From Symbiodinium natans (Eukaryota > Sar > Dinophyceae > Suessiales > Symbiodiniaceae), in the NCBI GenBank assembly GCA_905221605.1, contig CAJNDS010002696.1, positions 62,001 to 126,000 on the forward strand: a stretch of 64,000 nucleotides of DNA, written 5' to 3'. Under the pieces are notes generated by a model. It was not told the DNA's origin, ran no database searches, and saw nothing but the letters and a program-made list of their open reading frames with translations. This document shows positions 52,411 to 61,979 of the stretch, one piece after another; position 1 is the first letter of the stretch; each line of letters starts with the position of its first letter. The position numbers and the translations under genes are program-made.

Positions 52411-52536
52411 CTACAGGGTGGGGCCCCCTAGTTATAAGTAGAGTTATAAGGGCCCTAAATTGGGTTATAAGGACCCTAAGTTAGGTTATAAGTCCCTTAA
52501 CTACAGTTAGTATAGTAAGGGGGCCCCACCCTGTAC
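52411..52536 (+). mobile_element. Family G inverted-repeat element, copy 1
   Basis: Starts CTACAGGGTGGGGCCCCCTA and ends AGGGGGCCCCACCCTGTA. The centre repeats GTTATAAG/GGTTATAAG four times, spaced by GGGCCCTAAA and GGACCCTAAG. This copy and those at 55050 and 56027 differ by only a few bases, so recent spread is inferred. Confidence 0.85.
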
Positions 52537-52714
52537 ACCCTCCAACCTGAAGCTCTCCACCCTAAGCCCTAAACCATCCCTTCACCCAGCACTCTGCTGC
52601 ATTCACAGGTATTTGCTTTTCCCCGGCACACGGTTGCACTGCGTGCTCCATCCCGAAGAACGGCGGCCCGGCGACAGGCGGATCTTGGGTTAAGCCCTAA
52701 ACCACTCTTACCTA

Positions 52715-52875
52715 CATGTATTTAAATAGATAAATAAATAAATAAATATATATATATATATAATATAATATAGTATAATATAATATAATCTGATATAATT
52801 TTATATAATATACTATTTATATAATTTAATATAATACAATAATATAATATACTCTAATTATATATATATATACCT
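52715..52875 (+). repeat. AT-rich TAAA/TATA satellite
   Basis: About 160 bp of TAAATA, TATATA and TATAATATAAT units, by far the most AT-rich segment in a GC-balanced window. It could be an easily unwound or matrix-attachment site, but no specific function is shown. Confidence 0.85.
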
Positions 52876-52879
52876 GTAA

Positions 52880-53360
52880 ACCTTACGCCCGTGGTGGGCA
52901 TGGGCACAGCAGTTCGCGGGCATACGGCGGTTCGTCGGCATAGGCACCCAGGGAGGTCCAGGGGGGGGCCTAGGGTCTCAGGGTTTTTTTTATGCCCAAT
53001 GAGGAGTTTAAGGTTTCTGTATAGTCAGGGAAAATCAGAGAGCTTGAGGCGGTCGCTTGAAGGCGTGTTGTGAGGGGCTTAGGGTATGGAGTCTGAGGTT
53101 TAAACTTGAAAATTGTCTTAATGTTATGGGCTGCTTTGGGCGCGTGGGTATTTTGCTATCGTGTGAGAAGCTGCTTGACTAGTGAAAGGTAGAACCTGAG
53201 ATGCTGAACCCTAATGCCTAAACCCCTAAAACCTAAAGCCCAACCGCAAAGGCTTTTGATTATAGCTGTTTAGGGCCGCCAAATCCCCCCTGTCTTGGAG
53301 TTACCCTAAAGCCCGACTATCAACCCCCGAACCCTCTGCAAGGTTCCACGCGTTCATATA
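52880..53360 (+). other. Island without recognised gene
   Basis: CATACGGCGGTTCGTCGGCATAG-type short repeats at 52893-52945. A 60-codon frame (52891-53070) is not protein-like. Otherwise degenerate CCCTAAA units. Confidence 0.35.
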
Positions 53361-53475
53361 CTAGGACCCAGAGTAGGCCCTTATTCCTTTCTTTCAGGGG
53401 TTTAGGTTCCCTTATGAGCCCCTTTAATCCAACAAGGGCAGGCTCTTTATTCCCAGGTTACTCTCGCCTCTGACT
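53361..53475 (+). mobile_element. Family A element, right end diverged
   Basis: Starts CTAGGACCCAGAGTAGGCCC and keeps GGTTTAGGTTCCCTTATGAG. The right end reads CTCTCGCCTCTGAC. TATA precedes the left end and also follows the right end. Confidence 0.7.
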
Positions 53476-53697
53476 ATATAGTCTCGTACATGCATATGCA
53501 TGTATGTACATATCTGTATAGACATATACATTTTGGGGACGACATGAACCCTAAATGGGTTCATGGTCCATACCCCCTCGACAGGAATGATAATCGTACC
53601 CGTTTAGGGTTTAGGGTGTCTCAATCGAGGGGGGGCGCGCGCTGGTGCTAACAGCACCCAGGCGCGTGCCCCGAGTTGTGGACCCCGCTCCACCCTC

Positions 53698-53813
53698 ACC
53701 TTTGTGGTGCTTTGCTGTAACTTTACATCTTTAGCCTTCTTGGGTTTATTGGGTTTCTTAAGAAGGCAGCTAAAAATTAAATTTATAGCTACCCTGCTAA
53801 GAGCAGCCAAGTC
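53698..53813 (+). mobile_element. Family P element, same as in ankyrin intron 7
   Basis: From TTTGTGGTGCTTTGCTGTAAC to AGAGCAGCCAAG. About 112 bp match 39485-39598 with only scattered changes, including TTAGCCTTCTTGGG and AGGCAGCTAAAA. Confidence 0.85.
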
Positions 53814-53819
53814 ACCTTG

Positions 53820-54785
53820 ACCTTTGCGGGCTTAGGATTTAAAAGTCAGACCCCTGAGTCGGCTCGGCCAAACCCCCCCCCGCCCCTTATGGGTTTAGGT
53901 TTAGGGTTTAGGGTAAGACTCTAAAAACCCCAGAAAGCCTAGAAACCCGAACAACCCTAAAAGCCCTAAACACCCCTAGAAACCCGAAGACTTGCGAAGG
54001 ATCACTTTGCTGATTAACTGGTGGACTCAACAGCCTGCAGGCCTTTGCCTCTCGCCCCCCGAGCTTTTTTTTAATATAGTTTTTTTTGGGGGGAGGGGGA
54101 ATTTAGGGTTTGGGATTTGCGGTTTGGGGCTTAGGGCTTCTGATTCTAATAAAGGATGGTTTGAGGCTTAGGTTGAGAGTTTGGGGGTTAGGGTTTAGGA
54201 ATTGGCATCAAGGGTTTAGTCCTTTGAAACCTCGACAGTCTAAGAAGTTTCGTCGGACGGCTTGGTAGAAGCATGTTCATCCCTTTCCCTCAATGGGAGT
54301 TCTGAGGGTTTTGGCTTTACTCATGGTCAGTTGCGTTGCTAGGATGCTTGTGGTAACTTCTGCCTTGTGCCTCGTTTTATGTGGGTAGTTGTTTCGTATC
54401 ATTTTGTTTTTTGGGCTATTGGGCATGACTAAGACGAAGCTAAGAGCCATTTGGAGCCGTTGTTCGGGATTCGTCTGGATGAGCCACGTCGTAGACTCCC
54501 AAGCCTAGAGCGGGTTAGGTTAGGGTTTACAGGATTCAGGAGTTGCACATCCTCGCAGCCGGATCAGGGAAAAGGATTCAACTCCTTGGCGCAGAGTTTA
54601 GGGTTGAGGGGTTGAGGACCAACCCTTGAAACCCTAACCCCAAACACAGGACAAACCCTAAACCCCTCTCCTCTGAGGCCCATCCCCGGCGCTCCCAGCG
54701 GCACACGCGCCTGAACCGCCGCTCCCTGCGGCCGCAGCGCAGGCCGTTGAGGCCCTCGACCGGGTGTGTGTTGTGCGTGACAGAG
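53820..54785 (+). other. Islands with scattered TTTAGGG units
   Basis: T/G-rich segments at 54062-54130 and low-repeat sequence at 54230-54480. Open frames on - at 54578-54808 are Arg-rich and unrecognised. Confidence 0.35.
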
Positions 54786-54896
54786 TCCCTAAGGCTCCAT
54801 GTACCCATAGAGTAGATACCTAGGCCTTAAAGGGGTTCCTATAAGGGTACCTTAAGGCCTAAGTATCTACTATAAGGGTACATGGAGCCTTTGGGA
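54786..54896 (+). mobile_element. Family J palindromic element
   Basis: Starts CCCTAAGGCTCCATGTACCC and ends GGGTACATGGAGCCTTTGGG. The arms also pair at TAGATACCTAGGCCTTAA and TTAAGGCCTAAGTATCTA, so almost the whole 110 bp can fold back. Confidence 0.8.
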
Positions 54897-55049
54897 GTGC
54901 GCTGGTCAATCAGCTATACTACCTGCAAGCCCGCATGAACCCCTCAACCGTATCTTGGGGACCACATGAACCCCAAAATTGGGGTCATGCACGCTATGCA
55001 AGTACAAAACCTATTCAGCTTTCAGGGGCCATGTGGTCTCCAAGGTAAG

Positions 55050-55175
55050 CTACAGGGTGGGGCCCCCTAGTTATAAGTAGAGTTATAAGGGCCCTAAATT
55101 GGGTTATAAGGACCCTAAGTTAGGTTATAAGTCCCTTAACTACAGTTAGTATAGTAAAGGGGCCCCACCCTGTAG
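55050..55175 (+). mobile_element. Family G inverted-repeat element, copy 2
   Basis: Same length and sequence as the copy at 52411 apart from a base near the right end (GTAAAGGGGCC). The element starts CT and ends AG, like introners. No clear target duplication is visible (TAAG/GTCT). Confidence 0.85.
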
Positions 55176-55496
55176 GTCTTGGGGCTGAAGTTGGCAGGGT
55201 TGTGGGATCATCTGCGTTGACCTTGAATCCGCTCCCCCTGATATAAATAGCCCCAATCCCGATTGTACTTCAAAATTCGAGAACCCGAATTAAACCCTAA
55301 ACCCTAAGCTACAACAAGTTGATCTTAGGATGCCTCATAAAAATATGTATTTTGTGTGTCGGGTTTAAAGCCCTATGGTAAGCAAGCCCTGGGCCCTCCA
55401 ACTCCCAAAGCTTCAACTCAATAACCCCAAACTCTAAGCCCACCTGCATATACCCCGAATCACCGAAACGCGACATCCTAAAGCGGAAGCCTACCT

Positions 55497-55515
55497 CAAC
55501 CCTCAACCCTAAACC

Positions 55516-55547
<32 letters not shown>

Positions 55548-55630
55548 ACCCTAAACCCTAAACCCTAAACCCTAACCCTAAACCCTAAACCCTAAACCCT
55601 AAACCCTAAACCCTAAACCCTAAACCTCGA
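55497..55630 (+). repeat. CTCAACC then CCCTAAA array
   Basis: Five CCCTCAA units pass directly into twelve CCCTAAA units, so two variants are arranged as neighbouring blocks. Confidence 0.88.
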
Positions 55631-55821
55631 AGGTGCGACCTCTCGACTGGAGCTCCAGCCTCAGCCGGCAGATCTTTGTTCCGTTATGGTTGATCCCCCC
55701 CACGAGAGGGAACTGAAGGCCGAAAAAGTGTGCACCCCTTAGGGCCAAACCCTAAGTCCCCACAACCCTGAACCCCTAAATCCCAAGTCCTAAGCCCCAA
55801 ATCCCTTAACCCCCAAGATCT

Positions 55822-55938
55822 TACAGTAGACCCCGAAAAGTTGGAAACCTTTTTAAGGACAAATAGTGATGGGATTCCCTATACTTTACTCTTAGGGATT
55901 GAGGCTATTGAGTTTCCAACTTTGTGGCTTCTACTGTA
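55822..55938 (-). mobile_element. Family M element, copy 2, reverse orientation
   Basis: Starts TACAGTAGACCCCGAAAAG and ends TGGCTTCTACTGTA. The interior AAGGACAAATAGTG and CTTAGGGATTGAGGCT matches the complement of the copy at 35193. Confidence 0.82.
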
Positions 55939-56026
55939 AATCCCTAAGTCGCTAAATCCCCAACACGCTGTCCCGATGACATGTCCAAGCCCAAGTCCCA
56001 CTCATTCCGCCCATACGTAGCTTGGA

Positions 56027-56151
56027 TACAGGGTGGGGCCCCCTAGTTATAAGTAGAGTTATAAGGGCCCTAAATTGGGTTATAAGGACCCTAAGTTAGG
56101 TTATAAGTCCCTTAACTACAGTTAGTATAGTAAGGGGGCCCCACTCTGTAG
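56027..56151 (+). mobile_element. Family G inverted-repeat element, copy 3
   Basis: Nearly identical to the other copies, with CACTCTGTAG instead of CACCCTGTAG at the right end. Confidence 0.85.
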
Positions 56152-57340
56152 GTGTTTCGGGCTGTTTTGGGTTTCAGCATTTTGGGGATCGTCAGCTTTG
56201 GGGTTATCTCCTCAGGCTTCCACCGGGACCTGGAGGCCAAAACGCTCCAAAGTCAAGGGGGTCAGGGGGTTGAGGGTTTAGGGTATCAAGGGAGTCAAAC
56301 GCGGACTCCTAAGGATGTAGCCCAAAGAGGTTCCCTTAACATATCCCTAATTTGGCCGCAACCTTCGGGGGTCCAAGGCAGCGTCCCATAACAAAGGGCT
56401 TTTGCTTGAGGATTTGTGTGCGTGGGGGAAGGGGGGGGGAATTAGGGTTTAGGGTTTTGGGTTTCTGGGGCGCGGGGGGGGGGGACTTGGAATAAAATTG
56501 AAGTTCGATGGCCCCTAATCTCCATGTATTCGTTGCCATATCCACCCACAGAAGTTTAAATTCTGCCCTAAACCCTAAAACCCGTAACCCTAAACCCCAA
56601 TCCCTAGTTAGCCCTAAGCCCTAAACCCCAGGCTTTGGCTTCATGGTCTAAAAGGCTTAGTCTTCATTGAGTCATGAGTTAGGCTGGAGGTTGTCGATTT
56701 TCGGGATGTAGGATTGAGGGTCAGGGTTTAGGGTGTTTTGGGCTTTTGGGGTTTGGGATGTCAGTTTAAGGCTCCGTTGTGGGTTAGCGCCTTTAGGTTT
56801 ATTTGCTTTCCTGAACTGGGGCATGGGTTTTCGATGCCGGATCTGTTTCAACTGAATACTGAATACGGATTCGAAAGGGGGTTCCGAACTTAGCAGTTTT
56901 CAACCCTCGTTATCCCTACGTCTCAACACCCCCCCCCCCCCCCCCCCCCCCCGGCCCCCCGCCCTCAAGCCCTGAAACAAAACCCGGCAACGTCGAACTC
57001 TAAAGCCATCGTTTCTACCCACGAGAAATATCTGGGCGTTTGAGGCCAGTCAGTTGTGGACAGGGCGGATTGAGGGCTTGGGAGTTCAGCCGTGAGCTGT
57101 TTCTTATTATGGTTATGATTGTCTTCTTGTTGTGATTGTGATGTCCATCGTCAGTGTTCTCGTTGTGGTGATTTCCTGATTTGGTTGTGTTTCTTGTAGT
57201 TCCTGTGCATATGTCTAATATTATCGATGAATGATAGTTATCAGTATTGTCAGTGCTATCCTGGCCATAAGCTTGTTTAGGCTTTGAGGGCGACACCCCC
57301 CCCCCCCCCCCCCCCCCCACTCCTCCATGAAGCAAGCAAG
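56152..57340 (+). other. Islands, C-runs and GTT-rich segment
   Basis: Poly-C at 56931-56953 and 57295-57318. 57090-57240 is rich in TTGTGATT/GTTGTG. + frame 56152-56388 (MFRAVLGFSILGIVSFGVIS...) has a hydrophobic start but no recognised family. Confidence 0.3.
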
Positions 57341-57367
57341 GGGGGCCTCGGTGTCTTCGTGCAACCC

Positions 57368-57545
57368 AAGCTTAGGTTTTAGGTTTTAGGTTTTAGGTTT
57401 TAGGTTTTAGGTTTTAGGTTTTAGGTTTTAGGGTTTAGGGTTTAGGGTTTAGGGTCTAGGGTCTAGGGTTTAGGGTTTAGGGTTTAGGGTTTAGGGTTTA
57501 GGGTTTAGGGTTTAGGGTTTAGGCCTAAACCCTAAACCCCAAACT
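57368..57545 (+). repeat. TTTTAGG array, TTTAGGG tract and head-to-head junction
   Basis: Eight TTTTAGG units (57372-57430) lead into TTTAGGG (57431-57520). At TTTAGGCCTAAA (about 57523) the orientation flips to CCCTAAA for about two units. Confidence 0.88.
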
Positions 57546-57679
57546 CTTGTTATCCCTTGGCTCCTGGAAAAAAGCCGGCAAGTGCCACAGGAATGGCGGT
57601 GCCAGTTGCTGCCCACGTCCCTCAAGGCTTTGCCTGAGGACTTGCAAGAACACAGCGGGGGTTTTGGGCTGAGGGCCTG

Positions 57680-58270
57680 ATTGGGTTTAGGGTTTAGGGT
57701 TTAGGGTTTAGGGTTTAGGGTTTAGGGTTTAGGGTTTAGGGTTTAGGGTTTAGGGTTGGAGTTTATAGGGTCTTGGGTATAGGTTCGGGTTGAGGGCTTA
57801 GGGTTCATTCGAGTAGGGCCTTCCGCCCATGATTTTCCCTAGCCCTGTATTGCACGATTTTTCCGGGGTGCGCCCTCACCTGGGGTAGAGCTAGGTAGTG
57901 TAGTAATGGCAGGATCGTATTGTGGTGTCATCTGAGGATGAAGGAGTTGTTTTTTCTCTTTGTTTTGAATGGGGTGGACGGCTTTATTCAGGGTTTGTGG
58001 GTCGCTGCTGAGTCGTTGCATCACTGTTTTTGTTTGACCAACTCCTGTCTGGTCTAGCACTGCTGGCGTTGAGCGCTAAGGGTTTCAGCGTTTTAGGGTT
58101 TGAGGGTTTAGTTTGGGGGCCAGGTTCTTCCGGACACTGATCGGCCTTGACTGCACCCCAAGCCCTAAACCCTAAACCCTAAACCTATAAAGCTAAGCTC
58201 CAGAAGCCTTTTGAAGGCACCACCAGAGGACAGCGCCCGTTCTGACCCTCCCTTGAGGGCTTAGCAGCTT
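57680..58270 (+). other. TTTAGGG tract and low-repeat island
   Basis: A ten-unit TTTAGGG tract lies at 57686-57758. 57840-58070 is free of repeats and open on - (MLDQTGVGQTKTVMQRLSSD...), unrecognised. Confidence 0.4.
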
Positions 58271-58278
58271 GTAGGCTG

Positions 58279-58432
58279 GGATGTTCCCTCTTATACTCAA
58301 GGGGTTAGGGTTTAGGGTTTAGGATTTTGGGTTGGGATGTTCCCCCTTATACTGACAGTCCTTAGTAGGGATTATAGAACCCCCTATCATAATCCCTATC
58401 AAGGACTGTTAGTATAAGGGGGAACATCCTAG
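58279..58432 (+). mobile_element. Family K element preceded by a partial copy
   Basis: The complete copy runs from GGGATGTTCCCCCTTATACT (about 58334) to AGTATAAGGGGGAACATCC. A left-end half copy (58279-58300) precedes it, with TTTAGGG units between them. Confidence 0.78.
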
Positions 58433-58448
58433 GTTTAGGGCTGCAGAT

Positions 58449-58581
58449 CTAAGGGTAGGTTCATGCTCCCTTCATGTGGTCCCTTACCTCCTTTCCAGGG
58501 TTCTGGAGTATGGGCCCTCGGGTTGTATAGGGTCTATAAGGGGTTCCCCTTACAAAGGGTCCATATTAAGGGACCATGGAG
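58449..58581 (+). mobile_element. Family D element, near complete
   Basis: Starts CTAAGGGTAGGTTCATGCTC, holds GGTTCTGGAGTATGGGCCC, and ends TTAAGGGACCATGGA. Confidence 0.8.
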
Positions 58582-58669
58582 TTTAGGGTTTAAGGTTGTC
58601 GGTGGCTTGTGTACCCTAGTCCTGAGTTACACGTGTAGTCACCCCACCCCATGTCATCTTCAGGCACGG

Positions 58670-58808
58670 CGGTAGCTCTCTATTTTAGGGTCCCTTTTTG
58701 GGGTCCTTATTTTCAGGGTGCCGTACGATATAGGGCCCTAAACCCTGAACCCTAAATCCTAAACCCTAAACCCTAAACGGGACCTTAACATAGAGAACTA
58801 TCCATGTG
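58670..58808 (+). mobile_element. Family F element with telomeric tract
   Basis: The left end GGTAGCTCTCTATTTTAGGG and right end ATAGAGAACTATCCATGTG are inverted. About six CCCTAAA-type units begin directly after GGGCCC (58738-58778). Confidence 0.75.
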
Positions 58809-58879
58809 TCATGCAGAAGCCGACCCCATGAACCTTCAGGTGCACGTTGCCTTTAAGTTTCGGGCTCAGGGCTTGGTAG

Positions 58880-59095
58880 GGTTTAGGGTTTAGGGTTTAG
58901 GGTTTAGGGTTTAGGGTTTAGGGTTTAGGGTTTAGGGTTTAGGGTTTAGGGTTTAGGGGGTTTAGGGTTTAGGATGTAGGGTTTAGGGTTCAGGATGTAG
59001 GGTTTAGGGTTTAGGGTTCAGGTTGTAGGGTTTAGGGTTTATAGGGTTTAGGGTTTATAGGGTTTATAGGGTTTAGGGTTTAGGGCCTTGTAAGT
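58880..59095 (+). repeat. Long TTTAGGG tract upstream of glycosyltransferase-like gene
   Basis: About 27 units, clean at 58880-58958 and then mixed with TTCAGGATG, TTTATAGGG and TGTAGGG. It ends some 320 bp before the proposed start codon. Confidence 0.9.
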
Positions 59096-59416
59096 ACCTG
59101 GTCAGAATTTTACATCCACTTTGAATTTTTGACACGGATGCCCGCCCCACCCCCACGCCCCTCCATGGAACGCCCGCGGCGAGTTCTGAATACGGGGGGG
59201 CTGAAGTCAACGGAGCTTGGGCCACAATGCCTCGGGCCAAGTGTCTTGCCTCCGCAGTGGCCTATCCATTTCCATCTTTTGATGTTCAGGGCTTTTTGTT
59301 TTGATTGTGTGGGGACTGGGGTGGGTGGGGGGGGAGGGAAGCGAGGCAAGCAGGTGTTTTGGTGTTTTGGTCTGGCTGCTGTGGAACCTAGGTGGGTGCT
59401 TCTGTGGTCGTGCGCA

Positions 59417-60766
59417 ATGGCCGCATTTTTCCTGGCCGCGCAGACAGCCCTTCTCGACTCAAGTCCTGGGAGGGCGACTGACATCACGGGAAGTCCTGAG
59501 ACAAGTTCAACCGAAGGTGATCTGCACGTAGCAACTCCGCAGGCTCCGGCCGTGGTCGTGCCTGCGACTCGGACCCAGAGTCCCAGAGTAGGTCCTTAGT
59601 TATTACCTTTTTTAGGGCTCGGGTTCCCTTCCAAGCCCCTTTATAAACCCCCCAAAAAAAGGGCACTTTTTTTTTTCCTAGGCTACTCCTGGGTCTAGGC
59701 AACCACAGAAGCTGCTTCCTCCGAGTTGCCTTTTCGAGTTGTCGTCTTCATGACCACCCACTGGAGCCAGGACCAGCAAAGGTACCTTCCCTGTTGGGAG
59801 CGCGCTGTCCAGCTTCCCATCCTCAAACACGCCGACCTCATCCTGTACACCTCCGTAAATCTGAGCAATGAGGCGCTTGGACGCTTAAAGTTCCGAAAGG
59901 CCACGCTGAAGCACTTTCAGAATCTCACTGGCTCAAGACCCAACTTTTTTCAACTTTTGGGCTTCTTATAAGGTAGTCTATTCTGAAAAAATTAAATATT
60001 TTTATTTGCTTGGGTTTTGGGCCAGTAAGGAATCGAGGTTATCAGGCTGGTGCCATCCAGGCCATGCAGGACGCGTTCGGGCCGCAGGGGCGTCGCGAGA
60101 AGTGGTTTGAGGGCTACGACTGGGTCATACGCCTCAATTTGGATGTGTCTTAGGGATACTTGGAAATAGTTTTTTTTTTTATTTTTGGGCACTTGAATTC
60201 CTAAGAAACAGCACAAAAACTATCAATTTTTGCGAGGGTTCCAAGTTCAGTATAGGTGTTGATCATGCACGACACTTGGCTGCGGCAGACAATGGCAGAC
60301 ACATCCATTGATGGCATATTCCAACACTGCGACCCGCTCCCACGACTTCGCCGTGTCCATACTGACTTCTTTGCCATCCGGCCTCAAGCTCTTGATCCGG
60401 CCGCCGTCGAAAGCTGCAACCAGTCGTTGGCCGAGGAGCAGTTTAGCTGTTCGATCCGCAGTATCCTCAGATCCAAGCGCTTCCGATGGGTACAGGCTCC
60501 TTGCCTTACACCAAGGTACCCTTGTTGTTTCCCTATACTGTGGAAGGACTGATGAAATGAACTGAGCTCTCTCTTCATGCCAGGATGCAGATGCTTCCAA
60601 CAGCACGTGTCGCATCAGGGGGGCCAGCTCGTCGGTGGTTCACTCGCATCAGTTGTGGCGGTTTTGCCCCAACTACTTCGCTGCACCCCCTGGGGTGAAG
60701 CGGTTCAGGTGGTCGAACTACACGCTGGCAAGCCAACAGAAAATCGTTTCACTTGTTGGTCTTTAG
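59417..60766 (+). CDS. Putative type II membrane glycosyltransferase-like protein, five exons
   Basis: Exons 59417-59563, 59699-59919, 60030-60144, 60256-60495 and 60584-60766 total 906 nt (301 residues plus stop TAG). The N-terminus MAAFFLAAQTALLD is hydrophobic and could be a signal anchor; an upstream in-frame extension to 59129 is open, so the true start is uncertain. A Ser/Thr/Pro-rich stem covers about residues 15-58. A Rossmann-like strand FRVVVFM (61-67) follows. Then come NRGYQAGAIQAM (124-135), YDWVIRLNLDVLI (152-164), which resembles the nucleotide-sugar/metal site region of GT-A enzymes, VHTDFFAIRPQAL (195-207), and a Cys/His-rich end with CRIRG and VVHSHQLWRFCP. I infer a Golgi glycosyltransferase-like role; substrate unknown. 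Frames join exactly at all four introns. The last intron has the weakest support, and further 3' exons cannot be excluded. Confidence 0.72.
59564..59698 (+). mobile_element. Introner intron 1 of glycosyltransferase-like gene (family A, GC-AG)
   Basis: This 135-bp intron is flanked by GCGA (59564-59567) and GCAA (59699-59702). The element runs from CTCGGACCCAGAG to CTCCTGGGTCTAG. An 8-bp CCCAGAGT duplication sits inside the left end. Splicing gives VVVP-ATTEAASS. Relatives lie at 23711, 30614, 30934, 44114, 53361 and 63738. Confidence 0.87.
59920..60029 (+). mobile_element. Introner intron 2 of glycosyltransferase-like gene (family E, GA-AG)
   Basis: This 110-bp intron is flanked by GAAT at 59920-59923 and 60030-60033. 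The element runs from CTCACTGGCTCAAGACCC to TTGGGCCAGTAAG. A close relative of the whole element lies at 32670-32778. Splicing at TTTCA^GAAT gives KHFQ-NRGYQAG with no extra or lost base. Confidence 0.9.
60145..60255 (+). mobile_element. Introner intron 3 of glycosyltransferase-like gene (GT-AG)
   Basis: This 111-bp intron is flanked by GTGT at 60145-60148 and 60256-60259. The element starts CTTAGGGATACTTGGAA and ends TTCCAAGTTCAGTATAG, sharing an ACTTGGAA inverted core. No second copy was found. Splicing gives RLNLD-VLIMHD. Confidence 0.88.
60496..60583 (+). mobile_element. Intron 4 of glycosyltransferase-like gene (GC-AG, origin unclear)
   Basis: This 88-bp intron is placed by frame. CAG^GCTCCTT and CATGCCAG^GATGCAG join WVQ to DADASNSTCRIRG. 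There is no convincing target duplication or terminal inverted repeat, so it may be an old introner or an ordinary intron. A GT donor at CCAAG^GTACCC is also present but would break the downstream frame. Confidence 0.6.
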
Positions 60767-60769
60767 GGT

Positions 60770-61860
60770 TGGCGTGGAGTCATTCCTATAACCTTCAATT
60801 TGTAAGAGAAACTCTGTGACAACGATTGGGATGGGTTGACCCTTTTTTGGTACTGGGTCGCTCAACAAATCAGGCTCCCGCATTCCCATCCCCTAAAGTC
60901 TATCATAGCCTGCGCGCTACAAACCCCATAGAAACTTGTCCAGCGTTGTATTCCCCCCGTCTCAGCGGCACGTCTTTGCCAGGCGCTTCTCCCAGGCATC
61001 ATTCGCTTGGCCGTTCCACTGAGAGCGGAAACCTTCCACTGCCACAGCACCTGAAAGTAATGGGGTCATTTTTCACAAATTTAGTATAGGTGCTTCCGTA
61101 TAGTTGCACACATCTAACCCAATAATTCTGACTAGAGCCGCAAGCTATGAACTGTCCGCTAATTATGAACTGTCCCACCCCTAGAATACGAGCCTATACA
61201 TACTGGACAAGCTTCCCCCCGCCCCCGCAATAAAATACAAGCCTTAAACCCTGAACCCGAAACCCTCAAGGCTGTCAGAAGGCGGCACCTTTCACCCCCA
61301 CCGCGGCCCTCCACTTCAAGGTTCAACTACAAGGAGTAAAAGCATGACAGTGGAAGCCCCTCATGCGCCATAAAGACTACCAAGCCGGAAGCCCGGTATA
61401 AACTCCAAACCTCCTCAACCCTCCGAACAGCCCCTACACCCTGAGCCCTGCAAACTTAAGCTCACGAATCCCGAAGAGCTCGGATGCTCGAAAACATCTC
61501 TTAACCCACAACCCTAAGAGCCCGAAACCCACCAAGCTCCCAAAAAGCCCTGCCACCCTAAAGCCCCTAAATCCCTCAATCCTTTAAATCACCTACGTAC
61601 CCCCTGAGGCCCCTAAACTCCCAAACCGCCTAACGCTCCCAATGCACCCTATCCAACTGCAAGCCCCCCCAAAACCCCAAACGCTTAACACCTAAACCTA
61701 AACCCCTAAGCCCCCAAACCCTAAAGCCCAAACCCGAAACCCTAAACCCGAAACCCGAAACCCCTAAACCCTAAACCCGCCCTTCCGGCCACGCCGCCGC
61801 GCTGCTCCGCCATGGCGGAGTCTGAGTCGAAGCCAAAGAGTCGGCTGAGAATGGGTGGCC
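60770..61860 (+). other. Region downstream of glycosyltransferase-like gene
   Basis: 60770-61200 is repeat-poor and may hold the 3' untranslated region or further exons; open frames there are not convincing. 61230-61790 is a degenerate C-rich array. At 61812, GCCATGGCGGAG begins MAESESKPKSRLRMGGLG, a possible first exon just before a TTTAGGG tract. Confidence 0.4.
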
Positions 61861-61865
61861 TGGGC

Positions 61866-61978
61866 AGGGTTTAGGGTTTAGGGTTAGGGTTTAGGGTTTA
61901 GGGTTTAGGGTTTAGGGTTTAGGGTTTAGGGTTTAGGGTTTAGGGTTTAGGGTTTAGGGTTTAGGGTTTAGGGTTTGG
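61866..61978 (+). repeat. TTTAGGG tract, 16 units
   Basis: Clean tract with one short unit (TTAGGG). It follows the possible first exon at 61812. Confidence 0.92.
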
Positions 61979-61979
61979 C

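Noticed and set aside
59925-60000. Dinoflagellate spliced-leader relic, suggested by TGGCTCAAG in family E
   Set aside because: Only a few bases match; the full leader motif is absent and the other E copy reads TGGCTCAAAACCC.
60826-61089. Sixth exon of the glycosyltransferase-like gene
   Set aside because: No protein-like continuation, no acceptor with a matching duplication, and the stop at 60764-60766 is in frame.
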